Shown here piece by piece: positions 52,266 to 61,261 of a stretch of 64,000 nt of DNA. Numbering within the stretch: the stretch's first letter is position 1; each line of letters begins with the position of its first letter. Position numbers and translations under genes: made by a program. The notes beneath the pieces are model-generated. The model saw only the letters and a program-made list of their open reading frames with translations. It was not told where the DNA came from and searched no databases. Origin of the DNA: Euglena gracilis (lineage: Eukaryota; Euglenida; Euglenophyceae; Euglenales); contig CP154956.1 in assembly GCA_039621445.1 (NCBI GenBank), positions 38,714,553-38,778,552 on the forward strand. Direction: 5' to 3'.

Positions 52266-52630
52266 TGTCGACTGTCGGGGGCGTCCGACAGTCAAAAATG
52301 GTAGGGCGGAGGCTTTTGAAAACACGGAATTTTCATTCCGCGCAGAACGCGCATTCAATAGGAAAAGCCTAATTTGAGGTTCTAATTTAACACAATTTGC
52401 TTCCGCAGACCTTTGTGGGTTTTTTTTCCGCTGGCATCAATCAAAGATTGAATTGGAGAATTGAAATCAAGACAAGGTACATTGTTTGGAAGAATTGTCA
52501 ATTTCAGGTCCCTCTTCCCACTTTCACGGTGTGTGCGTGTTTCTCTTGCCTTTTACCACCCTCCATTGCACCAGAACACCCACCCTGACCATTTCCAGTG
52601 TTTTTGCATTCTTAAGAAAGGGTGGGTGAA
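52266..52630 (+). other. 5' end of element 2: LTR start and leader
   Basis: Begins TGTCGACTGTCGG with a perfect 9-bp stem (GACTGTCGG against CCGACAGTC, 52270-52293). The LTR's end cannot be fixed because no second LTR is in the window. TGGCATCAATC at about 52433 starts like a primer-binding site but the preceding bases are not CA, so it is only a weak candidate. T-rich DNA leads to the Gag start. Confidence 0.5.
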
Positions 52631-55600
52631 ATGGCCTCATGGGGAAAGGCATTTGGGACAACAATTTCACTTAAACGGAATTTTGACTTTGTGCAAGTTT
52701 TCAGGGAAAAAGCAAATTCGATCCTACGCACACCCCTCTGGTCGGGGGGTACACCAGTGGGCGAAACGGGGGGTGGCCTGAGCCCTCCACCACCCGGAAA
52801 AACACTGGCCCCGGGCCAGGGAACGGCAGCCCCAAGGGTGGGTGTCGGGGACGAGGCAGCCGGCCGGGGGGCTGGGGTCTCGGCTCCGACACTCGCAGGG
52901 GGGGCGCCGGGTGTGAACATGGTACGCAGAGGTTGCTTCACTGACTCTGTCAGTGAAGAATTTTTGGATTCGGTTGATGGCAAACCAGAACCCCTGAACA
53001 TGGTCGGCAGAAGTGGATTCACTGACTTCGTCAGTGAAAAGTTTTCGAATTCCCTGAACATGACAAGCAGAGAATTTTTTGCCAGCCCTGTCGACAAAAC
53101 TTTTTTCAGCCCAGAAAACAGGGACGAATTTGCTGGCACAGCCAGCAGAAATCTTGCTGAAAAGTTTGACACGGTCACAGAGTTTTCAGAGTCCAAAAAG
53201 TTTGCTGAGTCTGTGAATGTGGAATCACAGAATTTTTCAGGTCAGCCACCAGAATTTTCGGAGAGCAGCCCCCGAAATCAAAATGTCAGAACTGCAGAAT
53301 CTGTGGAATCTGAGGGGTTGTTTCAATCAGTTGGTCGAAGTCAGCTGGGCGAATGGAATCATTCAGGTTTTTCTGCAGGGTCTGCCAATCAATCTTCAAT
53401 CTCAAATCAATCAATTCCCAGCTCCCTGCCATTTACAATCACAGGTTTTACACAATCACAGGTTGCCTCAGGTGATAATTCAGAGTTTTCGTCTGAAAAA
53501 TCAGGGGATAGCCCTGTAAACTGTTTCCCCATAAGGATGATAACTGCACAGGGGGAAATTTCACAGCCAGAAGGGGAAAATCAGCTGGTTCAGTGGGCAG
53601 AATCCCCCCCGTCGTATCAAAGTGACTGTGAAACGGAGGGGGAGGGTGCGCAAAACCCAGATCGGTTGAGAGAAATGGAGGATTTTTTGATTGCTGCAGG
53701 TTGGGTACCACCCAGAAATCAGGGTTTGGAGCAAAATCTGCCAGATTTTTCTGCGAATTTCAGTTTTCTGGTGCAAACCCCCCGGCTGGACAGCCAGTTT
53801 GAAAATAAGTGCCCAGAATTTGGGACACATCTCCCACAAATTGAAGGGGGTGAACCTGTACTTTTACTGGAGGACAGATTTTCAGTTAACCGTGGATTAA
53901 CAGCCAGCGAGGGGATGTTAATTTCGACACAGCCAGCCCCTGAAAATTTAACATCAGCAGTTTTAATGACTGAATCTTCCAATCTGGCCGTAGGGGGGCC
54001 AGCCCGGCTGTTAAATCAAGCAGGGTCTAACATGGAAATCAGGGGGGATGAGGAAATGGAACCAGAATTGCCTGTTTTTCAGCCCCCTATTTTTGGACCA
54101 CAGCCCCCCGAATCAAATTGTCAGATGATGGGGGGTGATGATTTTGACTCATGGGACCAATGGGCATATGGGGTAGATTGTTATTTGCAGGAATTGAGCC
54201 GAAGTATAACAAATTGGGAAAGCATAATTCCCCCCCAGGTTGTGATTGAGAATCGGCTGGAAAATTTTGAGAAGAATTTGGCTGAAAAAAATGCCAGAGC
54301 ACAGGCAGAACTTTTGCAATTCATCCATGAAAATTTGGAGAAACGAACGGCTGAAATGTGCAGCCAGTTTGAGCAAGAAAAGCAAAAAAGTCAGGAGCAA
54401 ATTCAACAATCAGTCAGCCAATTTATTTTACGGTGCCAAGAGGGGGGGAGTGCCGTGCAAATCATTGCAAACTGCCACAAACAACTTTTGGGGATTGAAG
54501 TTCAAAGGCAGATCGAAGGGAAATTTCATGGTTTTGAGAGGAAGTTACGGGATTTTCTGGGTGGCGAGCTGGCACAACTTGAGAGCCGTGGAAACAGTGT
54601 CCAAAACAAATTGTTTGCACCAGGTGGGTTGGTCGGGCAAGTTGCAATTTGTTTACATTCTGTCGAGGGAATAAAGTCAGATTTTCAGAAAGAAATTTTG
54701 GCAATTCGACAAGCAAATCGTGAGCTATGCTCTGGGGTGGACAGAAAATTTGCTGAAATCGCTGCTGGGCTGAAAATGGTGGGGGAGGAATCAAAGTCAA
54801 GTTTTGGAACCTTAACCCAGGAAATTCAGCAGCGATTTGAAGCAATTAAAAACAAGAGCAAAGCTCTGGGGGGCAGGATCACAGCAGTTGAGAAATTTCT
54901 GGGATGCCAGGAGGTGCCTTGGGATAAGATGGTTGAAATGCTGGGAAAATCAGAAGCAACAATTCAATTGGAAGTTCGTAGGGAAATGTCAGCCCAGGTC
55001 AGAAAAATGATTGAAATTATGATGGTGCAAATGATGAATGAAAAGCTGAGGCAAACGCAAAAGGAAGAACATTTTGAAAAATTGCAAACTGACATTGAAA
55101 ATCGAGTGAAACAGCAAATTTTCACAGTTTTGATGAACATGCAGACAGATTTTCAGCGTGAAAAGAGTCAACGGGAGGGTTTGCAAAAACTGTGTCAAAC
55201 TTTGCAGACTCGTTTGGATTTCATGGAGGGGAGGGTTCAGGAAATTTCAGCCGAAAAAACACAGCAAATTGACCCCAAGGCACCTGAAGTGGCCCAGCCC
55301 AAGACAGTAAATCAGCCGAATTCTGGGATTTTTGGCATTAAGGGGGTGTCACCGGCTCAATCATCTGGGATTTTCGGGATTAAGGGGGTAACCCCAATGA
55401 TGCCATGTGAAATCTGGGATGTTGATCTGGGCGGGTGCACACCATCAAGTAGTTCACAGGGGGGTGCATTTGCAATAAATCAGGTCAGTGGCATTTGTGC
55501 CATTGGGGGGGCACCCCAGCGACCCCCAGTCATAAGTGTTGGTAACCCAGCGGTGCAGCATGTGTTGAGAAATTTGACTGCACCAAAATTTTCAGGGAAA

Positions 55601-56122
55601 TCTCAAGATTGGCAGCAATTTTCTGAGGATTGGCAAGCATTTTCACGGAAACTGAATTCTGCAGGGGGGGAAGTGAGTGAAGATTTGAAAGTTGCTCTGT
55701 TGGAGGATTGTCTTGACGAAACGAGCAAAAAAATTCTGAAGCTCCATCTCAAGGAAGGGGGGATCAATTTTAATGCCGGGTGGGGTCACCTGGAAATGAC
55801 ATTTTCGCAGAATCAGGAATCTGGGGCAAGGCAAAATTGGCAGCAGGTGAGCCTTTTTAATATGGGCAAAGTAGCCCTTGAGCACTGGCTTGAATTTCAG
55901 GCAAATTTCAAGATGGCCAAGTGCAAGGTTAAGGATGCCGGTGAGGGGGAAGCCAAAGACTTGTGGTGCAGAACGGCTCAGTCAGTCGTTTTTTTTTGGT
56001 TTTTTTTTATGGTGTTTTGGGAGCAAGAAATGGGTACCAAAGGGAAAGAAAAAATTATGCTTGTGCTGGTGATTCATCTTGTTAGTTCTGGGTTCACTGT
56101 CTTTCTTTTGTTGTTGACCTGA
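52631..56122 (+). CDS. Gag polyprotein (element 2)
   Basis: The start is taken at the ATG at 52631 (GAAATGGCC context); the frame is open from 52622. The first 530 residues are Ser/Glu/Pro-rich and disordered, with related motifs such as CFTDSVSEEF and GFTDFVSEKF. Residues about 540-880 are heptad-rich coiled coil (RLENFEKNLAEKNARAQAEL, FEQEKQKSQEQIQQ). Next come short repeats (GIFGIKGV twice) and, from about residue 980, a retrotransposon-Gag capsid-like part (FSGKSQDWQQFSEDWQAF, ALLEDCLDETSKKIL). After about residue 1117 the frame runs into T-rich DNA encoding FFWFFFMVF, which is probably not native. Gag assembles the particle around the RNA. At 1,163 codons it is long for the family. Confidence 0.8.
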   Translation: MASWGKAFGTTISLKRNFDFVQVFREKANSILRTPLWSGGTPVGETGGGLSPPPPGKTLAPGQGTAAPRVGVGDEAAGRGAGVSAPTLAGGAPGVNMVRRGCFTDSVSEEFLDSVDGKPEPLNMVGRSGFTDFVSEKFSNSLNMTSREFFASPVDKTFFSPENRDEFAGTASRNLAEKFDTVTEFSESKKFAESVNVESQNFSGQPPEFSESSPRNQNVRTAESVESEGLFQSVGRSQLGEWNHSGFSAGSANQSSISNQSIPSSLPFTITGFTQSQVASGDNSEFSSEKSGDSPVNCFPIRMITAQGEISQPEGENQLVQWAESPPSYQSDCETEGEGAQNPDRLREMEDFLIAAGWVPPRNQGLEQNLPDFSANFSFLVQTPRLDSQFENKCPEFGTHLPQIEGGEPVLLLEDRFSVNRGLTASEGMLISTQPAPENLTSAVLMTESSNLAVGGPARLLNQAGSNMEIRGDEEMEPELPVFQPPIFGPQPPESNCQMMGGDDFDSWDQWAYGVDCYLQELSRSITNWESIIPPQVVIENRLENFEKNLAEKNARAQAELLQFIHENLEKRTAEMCSQFEQEKQKSQEQIQQSVSQFILRCQEGGSAVQIIANCHKQLLGIEVQRQIEGKFHGFERKLRDFLGGELAQLESRGNSVQNKLFAPGGLVGQVAICLHSVEGIKSDFQKEILAIRQANRELCSGVDRKFAEIAAGLKMVGEESKSSFGTLTQEIQQRFEAIKNKSKALGGRITAVEKFLGCQEVPWDKMVEMLGKSEATIQLEVRREMSAQVRKMIEIMMVQMMNEKLRQTQKEEHFEKLQTDIENRVKQQIFTVLMNMQTDFQREKSQREGLQKLCQTLQTRLDFMEGRVQEISAEKTQQIDPKAPEVAQPKTVNQPNSGIFGIKGVSPAQSSGIFGIKGVTPMMPCEIWDVDLGGCTPSSSSQGGAFAINQVSGICAIGGAPQRPPVISVGNPAVQHVLRNLTAPKFSGKSQDWQQFSEDWQAFSRKLNSAGGEVSEDLKVALLEDCLDETSKKILKLHLKEGGINFNAGWGHLEMTFSQNQESGARQNWQQVSLFNMGKVALEHWLEFQANFKMAKCKVKDAGEGEAKDLWCRTAQSVVFFWFFFMVFWEQEMGTKGKEKIMLVLVIHLVSSGFTVFLLLLT

Positions 56123-56385
56123 TGGTTGTTTTTCTGTTTGTACTTAATTCCGTGGTGACTTGTTGTCGTCGTTCATTGTTGCTGGGCGCTTACGTCCGTT
56201 CGTTTGTTCTGTTTTATGGTGTGGTTTTCGTGTGGTGGTCTTAGTGTTTGTGGTGTTTTTGGTGTGCCATCTGGCCTTTTTTGTTTTTGTTGTGATTTTT
56301 TGTTTTGTTTTTTTTTTGTTTTTTTTTTTGTGACAAAAACTTCGATGCGGAGAAAGGAGGCTGAATAATCAGCCAACTTTACGCC
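55985..56385 (+). other. T/G-rich interruption between Gag parts (intron or insertion)
   Basis: About 400 bp of T- and TG-rich sequence with runs of up to 12 T separates two stretches of natural Gag coding sequence in different frames. It resembles an intron with a long pyrimidine tract, but no convincing GT donor was found. CCAG|GG at about 56394 is a possible acceptor. An insertion is the alternative. Confidence 0.4.
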
Positions 56386-56390
56386 TGAAG

Positions 56391-57253
56391 GTGCCAGGGA
56401 ATAGGAATTCAGAAATGGTTTCGGAAAGCTTGGGGAGAATACTTGGGAAAAGACCCACAAAAGTGTCGGAAATTCACGAGGGGGAATTTGAAATCATTTT
56501 CCCTGACATTTCTGCCTATGAAAAAGTCAAAAGTTTTCATGGCAAAGAGTTTGACGATTCAAACGTTCTGTTTCAGGTTCAGGAAATTGAACCAATTTTG
56601 ACCACCGAGGATATTTTCAACCTCGTGAAAACAAAGTTGACACTCAGAAACAAGCATGACGCCTTGCAAAGTTCTGTTTCATCCCCAGGCTATCAAGGGT
56701 TTAGGCGTTCAAGATCGGTGGGTGCTGAAAATCGAGGGGGGAGGCAATCGGGGAGTCGGAAGAGTTCACCTGGGTCAACCCCGGATAGGGCAACGACACC
56801 TCCCCCAGCCAGAAGCAAATCACAAATCAGCGAAACAGCAAAACCTGATCAATCTGTTGCAGTTTCATCTTCAAATGTGCAGCCATCAAGCAATTCTTCA
56901 AGGCTTTCAACGGTGGAGAACCCACCCAATGTGCAAAGACCGGTGGTGGGGGGGGGCACAATGGATCCCACCCCCCTCACAACCATCAATGCCGTATGTT
57001 GCTAGACAAGCCCCGTGGAACAGAAACAATTTTCAGCCGTATGGCAAGGGCAGCCAATGGAAAGGGGGGAATAATTCCCAGGGACATGGGGCAAACAACT
57101 CCCAATGGTATGGGGGTGACCAACAGGGGTACAAGGGGAAGGGTAGTAAGGGAAGGGAGAGGCAAAGGATTTGACCAGAATTTCGGTGCCAAAGGGGGGA
57201 AGGGCAATAACAATAACCCAACGCCAACGGTGGCCCACCCTATTCGTCATTAG
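56391..57253 (+). pseudogene. Gag C-terminal continuation, three frames (element 2)
   Basis: Opens with ESLGRILGKRPTKVSEIHEG and a basic Ser/Arg-rich tail in one frame (to 57005). It then reads best in the next (NRNNFQPYGKGSQWKGG, Gly/Asn/Gln-rich, to about 57170) and finally in the pol frame (GFDQNFGAKGGKGNNNN, to the TAG at 57251-57253). The first shift sits at a run of nine G near 56950 and the second near G-rich DNA at about 57165, so sequencing error is as likely as mutation. The Gly/Asn/Lys-rich tail would be the RNA-binding part; no intact zinc knuckle is visible. Confidence 0.55.
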
Positions 57254-57274
57254 GGACGCCGGGGTCATGTTTTT

Positions 57275-60200
57275 GTGGGGTTTACATCCTCGGGCATCGA
57301 AAACCCCCAAAGTATTTTGCATAACCCAACCACATCTTCACATGGAGAATATTACCGTGGTGGAGAATGTGTGTCTTTGTCTTCCAATCCCTTCACCTCA
57401 GGTTCAAAATCAGGCAATGAAGAGTGTGCAATATCGAAGACGAGCAACGGTGCCAATTCAATGATTTCAATGAGTTCATCCTCGACAGCCAACTCGAGAA
57501 GACAAGTCGCCTTGAGCATTGAGGCCTTGAGTGGCCAATGGCAGCCCGTGTCGAGGAAGGGCAAACCGTGGACCAGGTGTGCAAGCCAGGAGAGTGCACG
57601 GCCCAGGTTCAACAATTATTATGGTTGTTTGAGCGAAAGGCCATCCATCAAAGGTGTGGGAAGTTGGAAAGTTCCCAAGGCATTGGATTTGTTTTCGGGA
57701 AAAGGGTCTGTTGGGAGGTGTTTGGAGGAAAACGGGTACCAGGTGGTATCCTTGGATGTGAACCCAAAATTTCACCCAACCCACGTTACGGATATTCTGG
57801 AGTGGAATTATCGAAAATACCCCCGTGGATATTTTCAAGTCATAACGGCAAGTGTGCCTTGCACGGAGTATAGCCGTGCTAAGACGGTGGGAGAAAGAAA
57901 TTTGGAATGGGCAGACCAACTTGTGACAAAAACTTTGGAAATTGTGGAGTATTTTCAGCCCAAATTGTGGTGGATTGAAAATCCCCGAACGGGACTTTTG
58001 CCAAAAAGGCATTGTGTGCAAAATTTGAATTTCATTGATGTGGATTATTGTCAATTTTCAGACTGGGGATATCAAAAACCCACTCGTATTTGGGGGAGTC
58101 AAAATCTGTTGAGTTTGAAGGACAAACTTTGTGATGGGAAAACCTGCCCCCATTTGATTGTGAGTGAGGGGGGTGGGTTGGTTCACAAAGAACAATTGGG
58201 AGGAAACGGAATGAGGGTGAGCACTCAACAAAAATGGAGAGTACCTGAGAAGTTGGTCGAGTACCTTCTTTCGGCCCTTGATTTTAAGGAGGAGAAATTT
58301 TCCTTCAAACGTGAGGACTATGCCGTTCGAAATTCATTTGTGCAAATGATTGAGGAGAATTTTCAAAGGAGGGCCGAGGTGGATTGTTTTGCTTCTACCC
58401 AAAATTCTCAGTGCACATCATATTTGACCGAGAAGGAAAATGCTTTGGCGGTGCCATGGGGAGGGGGGGGCACGGTTTGGTTGAACCCTCCCTGGACATT
58501 GTGGCCAAAGGTGGCAAAGAAATTGCAAAAGGACCCTTGCGATGCCATTTGCATTTTACCCGATTGGAACAGAGGTTGGGTGAGAGAACTTGTTCGGAAG
58601 GCAACAAAAAAGTTGTATTTTCCACCCGGAACCAAGCTTTTTGAGGTCGATGGGAAACCAATGGGGGGTGTGAGGTGGGGAGTTTGGGCCTTGTTGATAG
58701 AGGGTAATAAGCCCCCCGCCAACACTAGCAACCCCAAGAAACCAAAGGTGGTACATTTGAAATCACGGATGGTTAAAAAGAGATACCCACCCACAGGGAT
58801 TGAGAAATTTTCTAAGGACCGACAACTTTTGATTCGGACAAGGGTTGTTTTGGGGAACGGGGAGGAACGAAATATGGATATTTTGGTGGACACCGGTGCC
58901 GAAGCTAACCTCATAAGGCAAGGTTTAGTGAGTGACGACCTAATGTATTCGGCCGAACACCCCTTAAGGTTTGAAACCGCTGACGGTCAAGCCTTGAGTG
59001 GTGGGGGGAGGTGCACTAAGGTGATTATGAAATTGCAAGGGGAGGTGAACGATAATACCCCACCCACAGATTTTGAGTACGATGTGGAATTTTATGAAGC
59101 CAATATCAAAGTGGACGCAATTTTGTCATACCCATGGCTTGTGCAAACAAAAATTGGAATTTTTCCACATCATCGTGCTTTGGTAGTGGAGGAACCCGAG
59201 TTGACATTTTTGTTCGGTGTGAGAGATCATAGGAGAAAACGACAAGGAAAAGTCCCTAACACACTACCCCAAAGGGGGGGTGTGACAAATTTGGAAAAGT
59301 TTGGTTTCCAACTTCCTATGGAGGGTTTTGATCAAAGGGGACAAACCTTGGACGAGCACTCGCTCAGAATTTTGGGCAAGAATTTGGAGATGGCAAATGA
59401 AAACCCCCTACCTATTCGCAAAATGATCATTGCAAGGGAGGGGGAGGGGAATAATGAAACGGAATCCGAAGAGGAAGAGAGAATAAGGAAGCTAAGAGAG
59501 GAAATTTTTGGAAGGTATGATGGAACCGTATTTCGGTCTAAGGTACAACCCGACCCACCCGTAAGAGGACCATATGGTTATGCATTCATACCTTTGCAAG
59601 AAGGAGCGCGGCCCACCCGACAAAAACCATTTTTTATGCACGGGGAACGAAAAGAAGCTTTGGAAAAAATCACTCAAGATTGGATCGATATGAAATTCAT
59701 CGAGCCAGCCACAACAAAAAATTCAGAATGGCTCTCACAAACATTCCCCGTGCCCAAAAAGTCAGCCGATTTTCCTTGGAGGGGGGTTGTTGACATGAGG
59801 GGACCCAACAGCCAATCCCGTAGATGCAACTACCCTCTTCCGAAAATCGAAGACATCCTGGTGAAGCATGGCGCAAACCAAATGTTCTCCATTTTGGATT
59901 TAAAACAAGCCTTTCACCAACAGCCGCTTCACCCGGATAGTAGGCCTATAACTTGCTCCTTCACACCAAAGGGTCTTTACCAATGGAGGGTGAATGTAAT
60001 GGGGTTAACTAACGCCTCACAACAATTTCAACAAATGATGGATGACCGTTTAGCACCCGTAAGGGATATTGCTACCCCATACATTGATGACATTTTGGTA
60101 GGGACCACCGTCGGGGAGGGGGAGGATCTCCTCGAGGCACACAAAAGGGATTTGTGTAGGGTGTTGGATTTACTCGCCGAGGAAATTTTTGTAGTGGACC

Positions 60201-61261
60201 CCAAAAAAGCGGAATTATTCATCAAAGAAGTGGAATTTTGTGGCCAGATTTTGGGGCATGGCATGCGTCGGCCGGCCCCCGGCAAATTACGTGCCATTGA
60301 AAAATGGGAGGTTCCAACAACCATAACGGCCTTAAGGGCTTTCCTCGGCTTCACAAATTATTACAACACCTACATACACATGTATGCTCAAGTTGCGGCA
60401 CCTTTGCAAGATAAGTTAAAGGTGTCTAGGGAGGAAGGCAAGAAAGGGAGCAAAAAATGGGTTGAATTCGGGGAGGTTGAACACAAAGCATTTGAGGAGT
60501 TAAAGAAACGGTTGTGTTCCGGATTAATTCTTCAAAGGGTAGACCCCGATAAACCCTTTGCTTTGAGAGTAGATGCAAGTGGGTATGCCGTAGGAGCAAC
60601 TTTAGAACAACTCAAAGAAGGAAACGGTACGCCCACACCCCAAGATATTTTGGACAAGAAAACGGTGCCTGTTGCTTTTATGTCCCGAAAACTCACCGAG
60701 GGGCAAAGAAAATGGACCCCCCGGGAATTGGAGACATATGCCATAATTTTGGCACTCCAAAAATGGGAAAGTTGGATTGGTCTCCAACCCATTTTGGTGT
60801 TGACCGATCACCAAAGTTTGGAGGCATGGGCAAAAGAAGTGCTCGACACCCCAAGTGGACCGGTGGGGAGGAGGGCACGATGGCACCAAATTTTCTCAAA
60901 ATACGATTTGACAGTGGGGTATATTCCGGGGAAGGAAAACACCATTGCCGACATTTTAAGTCGGTGGGCATACCCCGCTTCGCAAGCTCTAAGGGACATT
61001 AGTAAACATGGTTCGGCCGAAGATAAGAGGGAAATGGAGGAGCTCATAAGAGAGGAGAGGGAAGATGAGAAAAATTGCTTGTTGGTCAAAGTCAAAAATC
61101 AGCCTAACGCTCGTAATTTGTGGATAAGGGGGGTGGTAACCCGCAGCGGAAAAGAGGTGGCACCTAATTTTGTGGATGATGCATCAGGGAGGGGTACCGA
61201 GAGTGTAGAAGGTCCGGGAGGAAAAAAACACCACCGAAGACGCTCACTCACAAGGGCCTAG
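57275..61261 (+). CDS. Pol: C5-MTase-like, DAM-like, protease, RT, RNase H (element 2)
   Basis: 1,328 open codons; the same frame is open upstream back to an in-frame TAG (57251-57253). Domains in order: (1) residues about 130-330, cytosine-C5 methyltransferase-like, with AdoMet motif LDLFSGKGSVG (Asp138), catalytic-Cys motif SVPCTEYSRA (Cys196), WWIENPRTG (Glu235) and GYQKPTRIW; (2) about 365-475, N6-adenine methyltransferase (DAM)-like, with EVDCFAS (Asp370) and LNPPW (Asn404); (3) protease with VDTGAE (Asp539); (4) RT with ILDLKQAFHQ and YIDDILVG (936-943); (5) RNase H with RVDASG (Asp1100), TDHQSL and IADILSR. RT copies element RNA to DNA. The methyltransferases could modify element DNA. 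All catalytic motifs look intact. Integrase is in a separate frame. Confidence 0.9.
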   Translation: MGFTSSGIENPQSILHNPTTSSHGEYYRGGECVSLSSNPFTSGSKSGNEECAISKTSNGANSMISMSSSSTANSRRQVALSIEALSGQWQPVSRKGKPWTRCASQESARPRFNNYYGCLSERPSIKGVGSWKVPKALDLFSGKGSVGRCLEENGYQVVSLDVNPKFHPTHVTDILEWNYRKYPRGYFQVITASVPCTEYSRAKTVGERNLEWADQLVTKTLEIVEYFQPKLWWIENPRTGLLPKRHCVQNLNFIDVDYCQFSDWGYQKPTRIWGSQNLLSLKDKLCDGKTCPHLIVSEGGGLVHKEQLGGNGMRVSTQQKWRVPEKLVEYLLSALDFKEEKFSFKREDYAVRNSFVQMIEENFQRRAEVDCFASTQNSQCTSYLTEKENALAVPWGGGGTVWLNPPWTLWPKVAKKLQKDPCDAICILPDWNRGWVRELVRKATKKLYFPPGTKLFEVDGKPMGGVRWGVWALLIEGNKPPANTSNPKKPKVVHLKSRMVKKRYPPTGIEKFSKDRQLLIRTRVVLGNGEERNMDILVDTGAEANLIRQGLVSDDLMYSAEHPLRFETADGQALSGGGRCTKVIMKLQGEVNDNTPPTDFEYDVEFYEANIKVDAILSYPWLVQTKIGIFPHHRALVVEEPELTFLFGVRDHRRKRQGKVPNTLPQRGGVTNLEKFGFQLPMEGFDQRGQTLDEHSLRILGKNLEMANENPLPIRKMIIAREGEGNNETESEEEERIRKLREEIFGRYDGTVFRSKVQPDPPVRGPYGYAFIPLQEGARPTRQKPFFMHGERKEALEKITQDWIDMKFIEPATTKNSEWLSQTFPVPKKSADFPWRGVVDMRGPNSQSRRCNYPLPKIEDILVKHGANQMFSILDLKQAFHQQPLHPDSRPITCSFTPKGLYQWRVNVMGLTNASQQFQQMMDDRLAPVRDIATPYIDDILVGTTVGEGEDLLEAHKRDLCRVLDLLAEEIFVVDPKKAELFIKEVEFCGQILGHGMRRPAPGKLRAIEKWEVPTTITALRAFLGFTNYYNTYIHMYAQVAAPLQDKLKVSREEGKKGSKKWVEFGEVEHKAFEELKKRLCSGLILQRVDPDKPFALRVDASGYAVGATLEQLKEGNGTPTPQDILDKKTVPVAFMSRKLTEGQRKWTPRELETYAIILALQKWESWIGLQPILVLTDHQSLEAWAKEVLDTPSGPVGRRARWHQIFSKYDLTVGYIPGKENTIADILSRWAYPASQALRDISKHGSAEDKREMEELIREEREDEKNCLLVKVKNQPNARNLWIRGVVTRSGKEVAPNFVDDASGRGTESVEGPGGKKHHRRRSLTRA

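Noticed and set aside
57235-57280. Zinc knuckle across the TAG before pol
   Set aside because: The frame shows GRRGH with knuckle-like spacing, but all three Cys positions are other residues or the stop. Too degenerate to claim.
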